Notes: generated from the sequence alone by a model not told the origin. A stretch of 64,000 bases of DNA from Burkholderia sp. WP9 (GCF_900104795.1 NZ_FNTG01000002.1:3224001-3288000); one strand, 5' to 3'; positions 48,820 to 58,229 are shown, counted from the stretch's first letter. Translations and numbers: made by a program.

Positions 48820-49383
48820 ATGCCGATCATCAATAGTCAAGTCAAACCGTTCAAGGCACAGGCTTATCACAACGGCGATTTCGTGACCGTCACTGAAGAA
48901 AGCCTGAAGGGCAAGTGGTCGGTTTTCGTTTTCTACCCGGCCGACTTCACGTTTGTTTGCCCGACCGAACTGGGTGACCTGGCCGATCGCTACGCCGAAT
49001 TCCAGAAGCTCGGCGTGGAAATCTACAGCGTGTCGACCGATACGCACTTCACGCACAAGGCATGGCACGACACGTCGGACACGATCCAGAAGATCAAGTA
49101 CCCGATGCTGGCTGACCCGACGCTCGCAATTTCGCGCAACTTCGACGTGCTGATCGAAGAAGAAGGCCTGGCACTGCGCGGCACGTTCGTGATCAACCCG
49201 GAAGGCGAGATCAAGCTGAGCGAAGTGCACGACAACGGCATTGGCCGTGACGCCGGCGAACTGCTGCGCAAGGTGCAAGCTGCGCAATACGTCGCGGCTC
49301 ACCCGGGTGAAGTGTGCCCCGCCAAGTGGACGCCGGGCGCAGAAACGCTGACCCCGTCGCTCGACCTGATCGGCAAGATCTAA
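48820..49383 (+). CDS. ahpC: Alkyl hydroperoxide reductase subunit C (2-Cys peroxiredoxin)
   Basis: 187 residues. Peroxidatic Cys47 is in [10 protein letters not shown], resolving Cys166 in [10 protein letters not shown], and the Thr/Arg of the active site are present. It reduces hydrogen peroxide, alkyl peroxides and peroxynitrite in the cytoplasm, and AhpF restores it. The length and high similarity to enteric AhpC are striking. An OxyR-like half site lies upstream. The ahpF gene follows after 152 bases containing two hairpins. Confidence 0.97.
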   Translation: MPIINSQVKPFKAQAYHNGDFVTVTEESLKGKWSVFVFYPADFTFVCPTELGDLADRYAEFQKLGVEIYSVSTDTHFTHKAWHDTSDTIQKIKYPMLADPTLAISRNFDVLIEEEGLALRGTFVINPEGEIKLSEVHDNGIGRDAGELLRKVQAAQYVAAHPGEVCPAKWTPGAETLTPSLDLIGKI

Positions 49384-49421
49384 GGTCTCAGGACCAGTGT
49401 TACCGGGCGCCTCGCGGCGCC
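49384..49421 (+). repeat. Two GC hairpins in the ahpC-ahpF gap
   Basis: GGTC-TCAG-GACC (49384-49395) and GGCGCC-TCGC-GGCGCC (49406-49421) follow the ahpC stop. Neither has a T tract. They could stabilise the ahpC end or lower ahpF expression. Confidence 0.55.
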
Positions 49422-49535
49422 TCATCGTGCGGACCGCTTCTTACAGTGGTTCGCGCGTCCCGGGACCGCACCTGTCCTATCCGGATGCGTGCGGCGCCGG
49501 GAACCCATCACCCATCGTCACGGAATCGAATAGCC

Positions 49536-51128
49536 ATGCTTGATGCCAATCTCAAGACTCAGTTGAAAACGTACCTCGAAAAGGTTAGCAGGCCTATCGA
49601 GATCGTCGCATCGGTCGACGACAGCGCAAAATCGCAAGAGCTGCTGGCATTGCTGAACGATATCGCGACGGTGTCGGAACGCGTCACGGTGATCGAGCGT
49701 CGTGGCGACACCGAACGCAAGCCGTCGTTTTCGATCGGCGAGCCGGGCACGGAAACGGGCATCCGTTTCGCCGGTATTCCGATGGGGCATGAATTCACGT
49801 CGCTCGTCCTCGCGCTGTTGCAGGTCGGCGGCCATCCGGTCAAACTCGAAGACGCCGTGATCGAACAGATCCGCAATCTCGACGGCGACTATCAATTCGA
49901 AACGTATTTTTCGCTGTCATGCCAGAACTGCCCGGAAGTCGTCCAGGCACTGAACGTGATGGCGCTGATCAACCCGCGCATCCGCCACGTGGCGATCGAC
50001 GGCGCCCTGTTCCAGAACGAAGTCGAAGCGCGCCAGATCATGGCGGTACCGACCATGTTCATGAACGGCGAAGTGTTCGGCCAGGGGCGCAGCGGCGTGA
50101 AGGAAATTCTCGCGAAGCTCGACACCAACGCCGGTGCGCGTGCCGCGAAGGAACTGGAAAAGAAGCCGGTGTTCGACACGCTGATCGTCGGCGGCGGGCC
50201 CGCGGGCGCGGCTGCGGCCATCTACTCGGCGCGCAAGGGTATTGCGACGGGCGTGGTGGCGGAGCGCTTCGGCGGCCAGGTGCTGGATACGCTGGCTATT
50301 GAAAACTTCGTCTCCGTGACGGAAACCGAAGGGCCGAAGTTCGCCACGGCGCTCGAACAGCACGTGAAGAGTTACGAAGTCGACATCATGGACGTGCAGC
50401 GCGCTGAAGCGCTGATCCCCGGCCGCATCAACGAAGTGCGTCTCGCGAATGGCGCGGTGCTGAAGGCGAAGACGATCATTCTGGCAACCGGCGCGCGTTG
50501 GCGCGAAATCAACGTGCCGGGCGAGCGCGAGTACCGCAATCATGGCGTGGCGTACTGCCCGCACTGCGATGGTCCGCTGTTCAAGGGCAAGCGTGTTGCG
50601 GTGATCGGTGGCGGCAATTCGGGCGTCGAAGCGGCAATCGACCTCGCGGGTATCGTGCGTGAAGTGACGCTGTTCGAGTTCGGCGCCACGTTGCGTGCCG
50701 ACGAAGTGCTGCAACGCAAGTTGCGCAGTCTCGCGAACGTGACCATTGTCACGCAGGCACAGACCACGGAAATCACCGGCGACGGCAAGAAGGTCAACGG
50801 TCTGGTCTATAAGGATCTGCGTTCGGGCGAAGTGAAGCAGGTCGAACTGGAAGGCGTGTTCGTACAGATCGGTCTCGTGCCGAATACCGAATGGCTCAAG
50901 GGTACGGTCGAATTGTCGAAGCACGGCGAGATCGTCGTCGATGCACGCGGCGCAACCTCAGTGCCGGGCGTGTTCGCCGCGGGCGACGTGACCACGGTGC
51001 CGTTCAAGCAGATCGTGATCGCCGTGGGCGAGGGCGCAAAGGCATCGCTCTCGGCATTCGATTACCTGATCCGCAATAGCGAAGAAGTGGAAGTGGCTAG
51101 TGAGGCTGAGGCCGAAGTAGCGGCTTGA
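49536..51128 (+). CDS. ahpF: Alkyl hydroperoxide reductase subunit F
   Basis: 530 residues, a thioredoxin-reductase-like flavoprotein. The N-terminal domain has the double-thioredoxin fold with [10 protein letters not shown], the FAD domain has [12 protein letters not shown], the reductase centre has AYCPHCDG, and the NAD domain has [15 protein letters not shown]. It moves electrons from NADH to AhpC. The mostly acidic tail [15 protein letters not shown] is longer than in E. coli. Start at [11 protein letters not shown] strong tetraloop terminator follows. Confidence 0.97.
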   Translation: MLDANLKTQLKTYLEKVSRPIEIVASVDDSAKSQELLALLNDIATVSERVTVIERRGDTERKPSFSIGEPGTETGIRFAGIPMGHEFTSLVLALLQVGGHPVKLEDAVIEQIRNLDGDYQFETYFSLSCQNCPEVVQALNVMALINPRIRHVAIDGALFQNEVEARQIMAVPTMFMNGEVFGQGRSGVKEILAKLDTNAGARAAKELEKKPVFDTLIVGGGPAGAAAAIYSARKGIATGVVAERFGGQVLDTLAIENFVSVTETEGPKFATALEQHVKSYEVDIMDVQRAEALIPGRINEVRLANGAVLKAKTIILATGARWREINVPGEREYRNHGVAYCPHCDGPLFKGKRVAVIGGGNSGVEAAIDLAGIVREVTLFEFGATLRADEVLQRKLRSLANVTIVTQAQTTEITGDGKKVNGLVYKDLRSGEVKQVELEGVFVQIGLVPNTEWLKGTVELSKHGEIVVDARGATSVPGVFAAGDVTTVPFKQIVIAVGEGAKASLSAFDYLIRNSEEVEVASEAEAEVAA

Positions 51129-51148
51129 GGTGGTGGTAGGGAAAGTGG

Positions 51149-51177
51149 ACGGCGGCCTTCGGGCCGCCGTTTTTGTT
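51149..51177 (+). terminator. Rho-independent terminator after ahpF
   Basis: A perfect 9-bp GC stem (ACGGCGGCC/GGCCGCCGT) closed by a TTCG tetraloop and followed by TTTTGTTT, 21 bases after the ahpF stop. Confidence 0.92.
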
Positions 51178-51493
51178 TGAGGTTGCCGTACAGGGCTGTT
51201 GCGTGCCTAAAAAAACCAACGGCCGCCTTATATGGATTCGCCCGACAACGGTCAAGCCGCCTTGCGCGAGGAGAACCGCCTGCCAAACACCCGTTTCATT
51301 CCCCCGCTCGAACCACACTCCACACGCCTCTTCAGCGCCCCCTCTGTTTGGAGACTCCCACCTGGCGCAATTCCTTGGCTATCCCGCTCGCCAGGCCATA
51401 TAAATCTGGGAGTCGGGAAAAGTCCCGCCGACCCGTGCGTGCGCCTTGCCGCCACGCGTGGACACCGGGCGACATAAAACAAGGAGGGAGACA
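51178..51493. other. Intergenic region upstream of alkB
   Basis: About 316 bases. It carries AT-rich pieces near 51225 and 51400 that could be -10 elements and ends with AAGGAGGGAG, the alkB ribosome site. No clear operator or hairpin apart from the ahpF terminator just before. Confidence 0.55.
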
Positions 51494-52648
51494 ATGGCAA
51501 CATCGCAAGCGGCGTCCGCGCGGTGGGTCGACGGCAAGCGCTATTGGTGGCTGCTCGGCGCGCTCACCATCACCTTGCCGCTGCACGCCGCAAGTCTGGC
51601 GCTGCACACCGGTTGGCACATCTTCTGGTGGTTCGGGCCGATTTTCGTGTTCGGCATCATTCCGGTACTCGACTATCTGATCGGCGACGATCCCAGTAAT
51701 CCGCCCGAGGAGATTGTCCCCACACTCGAAAAAGAGCGTTATTACCGCCGTGTCGTTTATCTCGCCACGTTCATCGAGTACATGTCGTTTTTCGGCGCGT
51801 TATGGATCGTGGGTACACATGCGCTGAAATGGTACGACTACCTGGGCTTCGCGCTCTCGCTCGGCGCGGCGACCGGCGTGTCGATCAACACGGCGCACGA
51901 ACTCGGCCACAAGACGGATCGCTTCGAGCGATGGCTCGCCAAAATCACGCTGGCGCCGGTCGCTTATGGACACTTTTTCGTCGAACACAATCGTGGGCAT
52001 CATGTGCGGGTGGCCACGCCGCCCGATCCCGCCAGCGCGCGCTACGGCGAATCGTTCTGGGCCTTTCTGCCGCGCACGGTGTCGGGCAGCATCGCGTCCG
52101 CGTGGCGGCTCGAAAAACAGCGCCTCGCGCGTCTTGGCAAGTCGCCGTGGACGTGGCGCAACGAGGTCCTGCATTCATGGGCCATGACCGTGGTGCTGTG
52201 GGGGGCGATGATCGCGCTATTCGGCAAAACGGTGCTTCCGTTCCTGCTGATTCAGGCGGTGTATGGTGCGTCGCTGCTCGAAGTGGTCAATTATCTGGAG
52301 CACTACGGACTCGGCCGCAAGCAGCTTGCGAGCGGCCGTTACGAGCGTTGCCAGCCGCAGCACTCGTGGAACAGCAATCGCATCGTGACCAATCTGTTTC
52401 TGTATCAATTGCAACGTCACGCCGATCATCATGCGAATCCGACGCGGTCGTTTCAGGCGCTGCGTCATTTCGACGGGGCGCCGCAATTGCCTTCCGGCTA
52501 CGCCACGATGATCATGCTCGCCTACGTGCCCCCACTCTGGTTTCGCGTCATGAATCCACGCGTGGTCGCGCACTATCGAGGCGACATGGCGCAGTCGAAT
52601 ATCCGCCCGGCCATTCGCGAGCGCGTCCTCGCGCAGTTTGCGGGCTAG
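51494..52648 (+). CDS. alkB: Alkane 1-monooxygenase (AlkB type)
   Basis: 384 residues with six or so membrane segments. The eight-plus histidine diiron motif set is intact: HELGHK, EHNRGHH, LQRHADHHAN, with NYLEHYGLGR in between. It hydroxylates medium- and long-chain n-alkanes at the terminal carbon in the inner membrane. AlkB needs rubredoxin and rubredoxin reductase; neither gene is in the window, so these must be encoded elsewhere. Start at MATSQAAS after AAGGAGGGAG. Confidence 0.95.
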   Translation: MATSQAASARWVDGKRYWWLLGALTITLPLHAASLALHTGWHIFWWFGPIFVFGIIPVLDYLIGDDPSNPPEEIVPTLEKERYYRRVVYLATFIEYMSFFGALWIVGTHALKWYDYLGFALSLGAATGVSINTAHELGHKTDRFERWLAKITLAPVAYGHFFVEHNRGHHVRVATPPDPASARYGESFWAFLPRTVSGSIASAWRLEKQRLARLGKSPWTWRNEVLHSWAMTVVLWGAMIALFGKTVLPFLLIQAVYGASLLEVVNYLEHYGLGRKQLASGRYERCQPQHSWNSNRIVTNLFLYQLQRHADHHANPTRSFQALRHFDGAPQLPSGYATMIMLAYVPPLWFRVMNPRVVAHYRGDMAQSNIRPAIRERVLAQFAG

Positions 52649-52670
52649 CGCTGACGGGTTGATACAAACG

Positions 52671-52703
52671 AAAAGCCGCCCGGGGTCAACCGGGCGGCTT
52701 TTT
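52671..52703. terminator. Bidirectional terminator between alkB and DoxX gene
   Basis: Stem AAAAGCCGCCCGG/CCGGGCGGCTTTT, perfect over 13 bp with a six-base loop, rich in A on one side and T on the other, placed between convergent genes. Confidence 0.92.
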
Positions 52704-52732
52704 GTCAGTGTGCTGTGCAGCGACGTGCGGAT

Positions 52733-53146
52733 TCAACGGCGGTCGATCGAGTATTTCCCTGCGCCTGTCACGCACAACAACAGCAGCCCGCCGATAATGC
52801 TGATGTTCTTGTAGAAGTGAATCATATTGTCGTACTGCATCGCACCAGTCATATTCCAGTAATGGTGGCCGATGATCGCGGTGCCGAGCGTATACACCGC
52901 CAGCAACAGGGCAAGCGGCCTGGTGAAGAAACCGACCAGCAGCGCAATGCCCACCACCAACTCCATCACCACGGCGATCACCGCCGACAACTCGGGCACC
53001 GGTGCGCCGCTCGAAGTCATATAAGCGACGGTGCCGGCAAAGCCGGTCAGCTTCGACCAGCCGAACATGATGAACAGCACCATCAACAGAATGCGGGCGA
53101 CGAGAATGACCGCGTCTTTCTGATTTTCCAATAGCGTATAGCGCAT
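52733..53146 (-). CDS. DoxX family membrane protein
   Basis: 137 residues with four membrane segments. Typical DoxX features: VARILLMVLFIMFGWSKLTGFAGTVAYM at the start and MELVVGIALLVGFFTRPLALLLAVYTLGTAIIGHHYW in the middle. Family members are quinol-linked or thiosulfate-linked accessory proteins, and some are stress proteins, but the role is generally not settled. It lies 125 bases downstream of the pirin gene, on the same strand, and may be in one transcript with it. A good GAGAAAATC ribosome site precedes the ATG. Confidence 0.92.
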   Translation of the reverse strand: MRYTLLENQKDAVILVARILLMVLFIMFGWSKLTGFAGTVAYMTSSGAPVPELSAVIAVVMELVVGIALLVGFFTRPLALLLAVYTLGTAIIGHHYWNMTGAMQYDNMIHFYKNISIIGGLLLLCVTGAGKYSIDRR

Positions 53147-53271
53147 GATTTTCTCTCACAGGATAGGAAGAGTGGGGCCCGCCAGTGTTTTCCGGCGAGT
53201 CCCGCCCAGATTCTGGACCCTCGGGCCTTCAGGCCTTCAGGCCGCGAGGCCAGTCAAGTCACGCAAGCCGC

Positions 53272-53997
53272 TTAGGCCCACAACTCCGACATCTCGATGT
53301 CGCGCAGGTCGAACACCAACACTTCCGCGTCATGCCCTTGCGTGAAGGTTAGCGCTTCTTCGCCGCGCACACGCGCACCGTCGCCTGCCTTGAACTCGAC
53401 GCCGTTCACGCTCACGCTGCCGCGCGCCACGTGAACATACGCATAACGATTGCTGGCCAGTTCGAGCCGTGCAGTTTCTTCGCCGTCGAAGAGACCGGCA
53501 TAGACCCGGGCGTCCTGTTGCAGCACCAGCGAGTCGTTCGCGCCATCCGGCGAGAGCACGAGGCGCAAGACACCGCGCTTCTGGTCGGCACCGAAGTGGC
53601 GCTGCTGATAACGCGGCGCCGTACCCTTTTGCCCCGGCGCGATCCAGATTTGCAGGAAGTGCACCGGCTCGCTCTTCGAATGGTTGTACTCGCTGTGCGC
53701 GACGCCGGTTCCTGCGCTCATCAACTGAATGTCGCCAGGCACGATCACCGAGCCGGTGCCCATCGTGTCCTTGTGCTCCAAGGCGCCTTCCAGCACATAC
53801 GAGAAAATTTCCATGTCGCGGTGCGGATGCTTGCCGAAACCTTGTGCCGGCGCGACACGGTCGTCGTTGATGACGAGCAGGTCGGAGAAGCCATTCTGCT
53901 TCGGATCATGATAGTTCGCGAAGGAAAATGTGTGACGCGAACTAAGCCAGCCGTGCTCCGCGCGGCCGCGTTGATTGGCGTGTCTGATTTCAAGCAT
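53272..53997 (-). CDS. Pirin family protein
   Basis: 241 residues, a bicupin. The N-cupin metal site is HPHRDMEIFSYVLEGALEHKD with the later HSEYNHS pair, matching pirin's His/His/His/Glu set. Pirins may be quercetin dioxygenases or redox regulators; the role here is unknown. Start at MLEIRHANQRG after AGGAGAAAAAAG. It is divergent from a LysR gene with a 130-base region between carrying an inverted repeat. This pairing with LysR and DoxX is common in proteobacteria. Confidence 0.95.
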   Translation of the reverse strand: MLEIRHANQRGRAEHGWLSSRHTFSFANYHDPKQNGFSDLLVINDDRVAPAQGFGKHPHRDMEIFSYVLEGALEHKDTMGTGSVIVPGDIQLMSAGTGVAHSEYNHSKSEPVHFLQIWIAPGQKGTAPRYQQRHFGADQKRGVLRLVLSPDGANDSLVLQQDARVYAGLFDGEETARLELASNRYAYVHVARGSVSVNGVEFKAGDGARVRGEEALTFTQGHDAEVLVFDLRDIEMSELWA

Positions 53998-54052
53998 CTT
54001 TTTTCTCCTGGGTTGTGCGATCCGGCCAGATGTTTGTCCGCGATCCATGAAC

Positions 54053-54107
54053 GACAGTGTAGGTCAATCCGGATGGCTATAATCGAGCTTAAAACGGAAA
54101 CACTGTC
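54053..54107. promoter_or_regulatory. Pirin-LysR intergenic control region
   Basis: GACAGTGT (54053-54060) and ACACTGTC (54100-54107) form a perfect spaced inverted repeat. TATAAT at 54078-54083 lies between them and could be the -10 of the LysR gene, so a LysR tetramer bound to both arms would cover its own promoter. Confidence 0.5.
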
Positions 54108-54127
54108 ACTATGGAGTGGACAATTCA

Positions 54128-55018
54128 ATGCAGCTCGACGACATGCGGATTTTCGTCGCCACGGTCGACGCCCGTAGCTTCACGGCGGCCGCGAACCGGC
54201 TGTCGCTGTCAAAGCAGTTCGTCAGCCGGCGGGTAATGGGGTTGGAAGAGACGCTGGGCGTGCAATTGCTGATCCGCAATACGCGCAAGCTGGCGGTGAC
54301 CGATCTGGGACAGGAGTTTTACGAACGCGCCAAACGCATTCTCGGCGAGGTCGAAGACGCGGAGCAGGCCATGTCGCTGCGGCGCGCCGGACCGCGCGGG
54401 CTGTTACGCGTGAGCGCGCCGATGTCGTTCGGCATGGCGCATCTGTCGCCGCTCGTCGCGACCTTCCTGCGGGAACACGGCGACGTGCACATCGAGATGG
54501 ACTTGAGCGACCGTACCGTCGACGTCGTGGGCGAGGGCTTCGACATGGCGATCCGGATCGGCACCTTGCCCGATTCCACGCTGATCGCGCAGAAGCTCGT
54601 GGACATCAGGGTGGTGGCGTGCTGCAGTCCCGGATACGTGCGGCGCCGGGGTGCGCCTGTGGTGCCAGGCGATCTGACGCGTCATTCGTGCCTGTTGTAT
54701 GGCCACGGCGGGGCGGTGAGCTGGGAGTTCGTCGTCGATGGCGTGACGAAGGGCGTCGAAGTGCACGGTCCATTGCGCGCCAACAATGGCGAGCTGGTGC
54801 GCGATGCGGCCGTTGCGGGTTTGGGGATTGTTCGGCTTCCTGACTTTATCGTCGCAGACGCGCTAAGGAGCGGTCAGCTCGTGCCGGTGCTCGAAGATTT
54901 TCTGCCCACCGCGACGAGCGTCTACGCCGTTTATCCGCAGCACAGACAAAGCTCCCTCACGATCCGGGCGTTCGCGGAATTCTTGAGGGAGCATTTGAAG
55001 GCGCGTTTGATGGCGTAA
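54128..55018 (+). CDS. LysR-type regulator (divergent from pirin)
   Basis: 296 residues. HTH at the start (MQLDDMRIFVATVDARSFTAAANRLSLSKQFVSRRVMGLEETLGVQLLIRNTRKL) and a CrgA/DntR-like effector domain with GLLRVSAPMSFGMAHLSPLV and GEGFDMAIRIGTLPDSTLIAQKLV. In many proteobacteria such a LysR gene controls the divergent pirin and DoxX genes in response to quinones or other electrophiles; that is an inference here. Start chosen at MQLDD, with MDNS four codons earlier as an alternative. Confidence 0.93.
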   Translation: MQLDDMRIFVATVDARSFTAAANRLSLSKQFVSRRVMGLEETLGVQLLIRNTRKLAVTDLGQEFYERAKRILGEVEDAEQAMSLRRAGPRGLLRVSAPMSFGMAHLSPLVATFLREHGDVHIEMDLSDRTVDVVGEGFDMAIRIGTLPDSTLIAQKLVDIRVVACCSPGYVRRRGAPVVPGDLTRHSCLLYGHGGAVSWEFVVDGVTKGVEVHGPLRANNGELVRDAAVAGLGIVRLPDFIVADALRSGQLVPVLEDFLPTATSVYAVYPQHRQSSLTIRAFAEFLREHLKARLMA

Positions 55019-55141
55019 AGCCGTGTGTGCCGCGCGAGGATTCCATGCGGGCGGCAATCCGGTTCAGCCGGACGATTGACGCGGCGACCCGCTTGACGGG
55101 AGCCTGCCGCAGCGTGTCATTGCCGCCGCCCGTCCCGGCGT

Positions 55142-56158
55142 TTAACCGTCGCGGAAAATAAAGCTATAGCCGTTCAACGCCGGCACGCCGCCCAGGTGCG
55201 CGTACAGCACGCGCGACCCTTCCGGAAATTCGCCGTTACGCACCATCTCGATCATGCCATGCATCGATTTGCCTTCGTAGACGGGATCGGTCAGCATGCC
55301 TTCCGTGCGTGCACACAGGCGGATCGCTTCCAGCGTGCCTTCATTCGGCAGCCCGTATTCCGGACCCGCGAAGCGCTCGTCGAGCACCACGTCCGCGCTC
55401 GTGATATCGCGCTCCAAACCGACTTTTTCCGCGGTCCGTCTGGCGATTCTTGTGATCTGCTCGCGCGTTTGCGCGGGCTTTGCCGAAGCGTCGATGCCGA
55501 TCACACGAGCGGCGCGCTCGTCATCGGCGAAGCCCACGACCATGCCGGCCTGCGTGCTGCCGGTCACGGAGCACACTACGATGTAGTCGAACTTGAAGCC
55601 CAATTCGGCTTCCTGCTCGCGCACCTCCTCCGCGAAGCCGACGAAGCCGAGGCCACCGAGCGGATGGTCCGAACAGCCGGCCGGAATCGCATACGGTTTG
55701 CCGCCGGCGGCCCGCACGCTTTCTAGTGCGTCTTCCCAGCTCTTGCGAAAACCGATGTCGAAGCCATCGGGCACGAGCCGCACGTCGGCGCCGAGAATGC
55801 GCGACATCTGGATGTTGCCGACCCGGTCGTAGACCGCGTCCGAATAGTTGACCCAGTTCTCCTGGACCAGCACGCACTTCATGCCCAGGTGCGCCGCCAC
55901 GGCCGCGACCTGGCGCGTCTGGTTCGACTGAATTCCGCCGATCGACACGAGCGTGTCGCAACCCTGAGCAAGCGCTTCAGGGATCAGATATTCGAGCTTG
56001 CGCGTCTTGTTGCCACCAAATGCGAGGCCGCTGTTGCAGTCTTCACGTTTCGCATACAGATGCACTTTGCCGCCGAGGTGCTTGCTCAGACGCGCCAGCG
56101 GTTGGATCGGCGTCGGCCCGAAAGTGAGCGGGTAACGAGGGAAACGTTGCAGGTTCAT
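55142..56158 (-). CDS. acdS: 1-aminocyclopropane-1-carboxylate (ACC) deaminase
   Basis: 338 residues of the fold-type II PLP enzymes. Lys51 in [13 protein letters not shown] forms the Schiff base, [16 protein letters not shown] binds the carboxylate, and [17 protein letters not shown] and [17 protein letters not shown] fit AcdS rather than D-cysteine desulfhydrase. It splits the ethylene precursor ACC to 2-oxobutyrate and ammonia, letting the bacterium use plant ACC and lowering plant ethylene. The divergent gene is the AcdR-type regulator. Length and start match known Burkholderia AcdS. Confidence 0.96.
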   Translation of the reverse strand: MNLQRFPRYPLTFGPTPIQPLARLSKHLGGKVHLYAKREDCNSGLAFGGNKTRKLEYLIPEALAQGCDTLVSIGGIQSNQTRQVAAVAAHLGMKCVLVQENWVNYSDAVYDRVGNIQMSRILGADVRLVPDGFDIGFRKSWEDALESVRAAGGKPYAIPAGCSDHPLGGLGFVGFAEEVREQEAELGFKFDYIVVCSVTGSTQAGMVVGFADDERAARVIGIDASAKPAQTREQITRIARRTAEKVGLERDITSADVVLDERFAGPEYGLPNEGTLEAIRLCARTEGMLTDPVYEGKSMHGMIEMVRNGEFPEGSRVLYAHLGGVPALNGYSFIFRDG

Positions 56159-56320
56159 GGCCTCTCCTTGGCGGGTAAGTTTGACGCGAACAGCATCTCG
56201 TCGCGTTGGAGAAATGGTAGGTAAAACCGTTGGAAATGTGCTTGCAAAAAAATTATCCACAGCATACTTTTAGAACAAGATTCACTTAAATCGATTAACA
56301 AAAACGGTATCCAATGGCAT
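56159..56320. promoter_or_regulatory. acdS-acdR divergent promoter region
   Basis: This 162-base gap is much more AT-rich than its surroundings around 56240-56310 (runs of A, then AATTATCC and ATACTTTTAG). Such AT-rich stretches are where Lrp-type regulators bind in known acdS promoters. The exact boxes cannot be set from sequence alone. Confidence 0.55.
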
Positions 56321-56851
56321 ATGAGCGCAATAAAACTTCGTAAGACCCGTGACGGGGCCGTTGCCGCTGCCGCCGTTCAGGCCGATCCGCTGCAATCGCT
56401 CGACCGCATCGATCGCGCGATCGTGCGGCAACTGCAGATCGACGCGTCGATTTCAAACGTGGCGCTGGCGGCCAAGGTCAAGCTGAGCGCACCGGCGTGC
56501 TTGCGGCGTGTCGAGCGACTCAAGGAATCCGGATTGATCCGCGCGGTCGTCGCGCTGATCGACCCGAAGGCGGTGGGGGCGGGAATGCTGGTGATCATCG
56601 GCGTGGTGCTGGATCGCTCCACGCCGGATTCGTTTGCCGAGTTCGAGAAGGCGGCGCAGAAAGTGACCGGATGCATGGAGTGCCACGTCGTGACCGGCGA
56701 GTTCGACTATTTCATGACCATCCGCACGCGTGACAGCGACAGCTTCAACCGCCTGCACGCGGAGCAGTTGCTCTATCTGCCGGGAGTCCGGCAAATCCGC
56801 TCGTTCATGGTGCTCAAGGAAATTCTCTCGACCACGAAATTTCCGTTGTGA
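56321..56851 (+). CDS. acdR: Lrp/AsnC regulator AcdR
   Basis: 176 residues. After ~25 basic/Ala-rich residues there is an AsnC HTH (LDRIDRAIVRQLQIDASISNVALAAKVKLSAPACLRRVERLKESGLIR) and a RAM ligand domain with VTGEFDYFMTIRTRD. AcdR activates acdS when ACC is present and is replaced by leucine. Divergent from acdS with the AT-rich control region between. The SAPACLRRVERL recognition helix is typical of the AcdR subgroup. Confidence 0.92.
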   Translation: MSAIKLRKTRDGAVAAAAVQADPLQSLDRIDRAIVRQLQIDASISNVALAAKVKLSAPACLRRVERLKESGLIRAVVALIDPKAVGAGMLVIIGVVLDRSTPDSFAEFEKAAQKVTGCMECHVVTGEFDYFMTIRTRDSDSFNRLHAEQLLYLPGVRQIRSFMVLKEILSTTKFPL

Positions 56852-57183
56852 TCGTGCTTCGATCCCCCGGCGCGCGCGCCTGCCCGCGCGCATCCGATCT
56901 TCGTCATCCCTGATCCGAACCCGCCTTCTACGGGCTGGGCCCGCATTTTGCAATGGTGCGTCCATCGGCAAATCTTTCGGACCGGTCTGCTTAGACAAAT
57001 GCCTGACTGACGGTGTGTCGGCCGCGTGCGAGTCGTGTGTTTTGCCGGGTAGCGGGTGACGTTCGCTGAAAAAGTTACATGCCGCACGTAGCAAGGCGGC
57101 GGCCGCCCACGGCTTTTTAATCCATTGCGGACCGTGGGCAAAAACATAACCATCCTCGCGAGTCGCGAGATCGGAGAACTCTG
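56852..57183. other. Leader region of the MipA/OmpV gene
   Basis: About 330 bases. Includes an 8-bp inverted repeat GCCCACGG (57105-57112) and CCGTGGGC (57132-57139) with CTTTTTAA between the arms, and GGAG just before the GTG start. No gene. Confidence 0.6.
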
Positions 57184-58080
57184 GTGTTTAAGAACCATAA
57201 GAAGCGGGGCGGCAGGCTCCGCAATAAACAGGCAGGCATTGCGGCAACGTCACTCGTCGCCGCGACCATTGGCGGTGTCGCCGCGCTACCGGGTTCGGTT
57301 TCAGCGCAGACACCTTCGCCGCTCGGCGAATGGCAATATTCGGTCGGCATTCCGCTACAGAAGATGTGGCAGCCGAATATTCCGGACTGGCAGGTGCGGC
57401 TCGGCATGGCAACGTCGTTCCAGCCGCGCTACGAGGGCTCCGACCGGTATCACCTGATGGCCGGTCCAAGTGTCGACGTGCGCTACAAGGATCTGTTCTT
57501 CTTATCGAGCGGCGAGGGTTTCGGCGTGAATTTCGCGCAGGGACCGAACTGGCGCGCCAGTCTTGCGGCCGTCTACGATCTCGGACGGCGCGGCCATGAC
57601 GACCCGCAGGAACTGAACGGCCTCGGTAACATCAATCCCGCCCCAGGTATCAAACTGGCCGGCGAATATGTGGTTTCGAAGGATTTCCCGCTGGTGCTGC
57701 GTGCCGACGTCAGACGCTATTTCGGCGGCTCGAATGGCTGGACCGGAGATTTCGGCGCTTATATGCCGATGCCGGGCAGCACCAAGCAGTTCTTCTGGTT
57801 CGCGGGTCCAAATGTCACCCTCGCGGACTCGACCTACATGAATAGCTGGTTCGGCGTGAATCAGAGTCAGGCGGCGCATTCGCAGTTTTCGCAATATCAC
57901 GCGAGCGCGGGTTTCAAATCGGTGGGCTTCGGCATTAGCGCGGTGTGGCTGTTCGACAAGCACTGGTTCGCCACTGCGGACGGCGCATTCGAACAACTGG
58001 TGGGCAGTGCGGGCAATAGTCCGGTGACGCACCGCAAAGCCAACGGCGTAGCCGATATTTCCATCAACTACCGCTTCTGA
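57184..58080 (+). CDS. MipA/OmpV family outer-membrane protein
   Basis: 298 residues, GTG start after GGAG. A long, positively charged signal peptide (about 40 residues, ending SVSAQ) leads into a beta-rich protein: VRLGMATSFQPRYEGSDRYHLMAGPSVDVRYKDLFFLSSGEGFGVNF and alternating strands to the final aromatic INYRF. MipA/OmpV proteins form small outer-membrane barrels; MipA is a scaffold for murein synthesis, while others may bring in small molecules. The ending Tyr-Arg-Phe suits BAM-dependent assembly. Confidence 0.92.
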   Translation: MFKNHKKRGGRLRNKQAGIAATSLVAATIGGVAALPGSVSAQTPSPLGEWQYSVGIPLQKMWQPNIPDWQVRLGMATSFQPRYEGSDRYHLMAGPSVDVRYKDLFFLSSGEGFGVNFAQGPNWRASLAAVYDLGRRGHDDPQELNGLGNINPAPGIKLAGEYVVSKDFPLVLRADVRRYFGGSNGWTGDFGAYMPMPGSTKQFFWFAGPNVTLADSTYMNSWFGVNQSQAAHSQFSQYHASAGFKSVGFGISAVWLFDKHWFATADGAFEQLVGSAGNSPVTHRKANGVADISINYRF

Positions 58081-58148
58081 TAATGGGCGTTCAGGGCTGA
58101 GCTGCGGCGCCCAAATGCGGCGCGCTGCAGCGCTAACTATTGGCAATG

Positions 58149-58229
58149 GGCAATCGCCACGGTATAGGCAATTGCCACGGCATAGGTAATCGCCACCGCA
58201 TAGGCAAACGCCACGACATCAGCAATCTC
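58149..58229. repeat. 18-bp tandem repeat array before katE
   Basis: Four consecutive 18-base units at 58149, 58167, 58185 and 58203, with consensus GGCAATCGCCACGGCATA, plus partial copies on both sides. Units differ at one to five positions. The array lies between the OmpV gene and katE and reads as a repeated GNRHGI-type peptide in one frame that has no other sign of coding. Confidence 0.85.
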
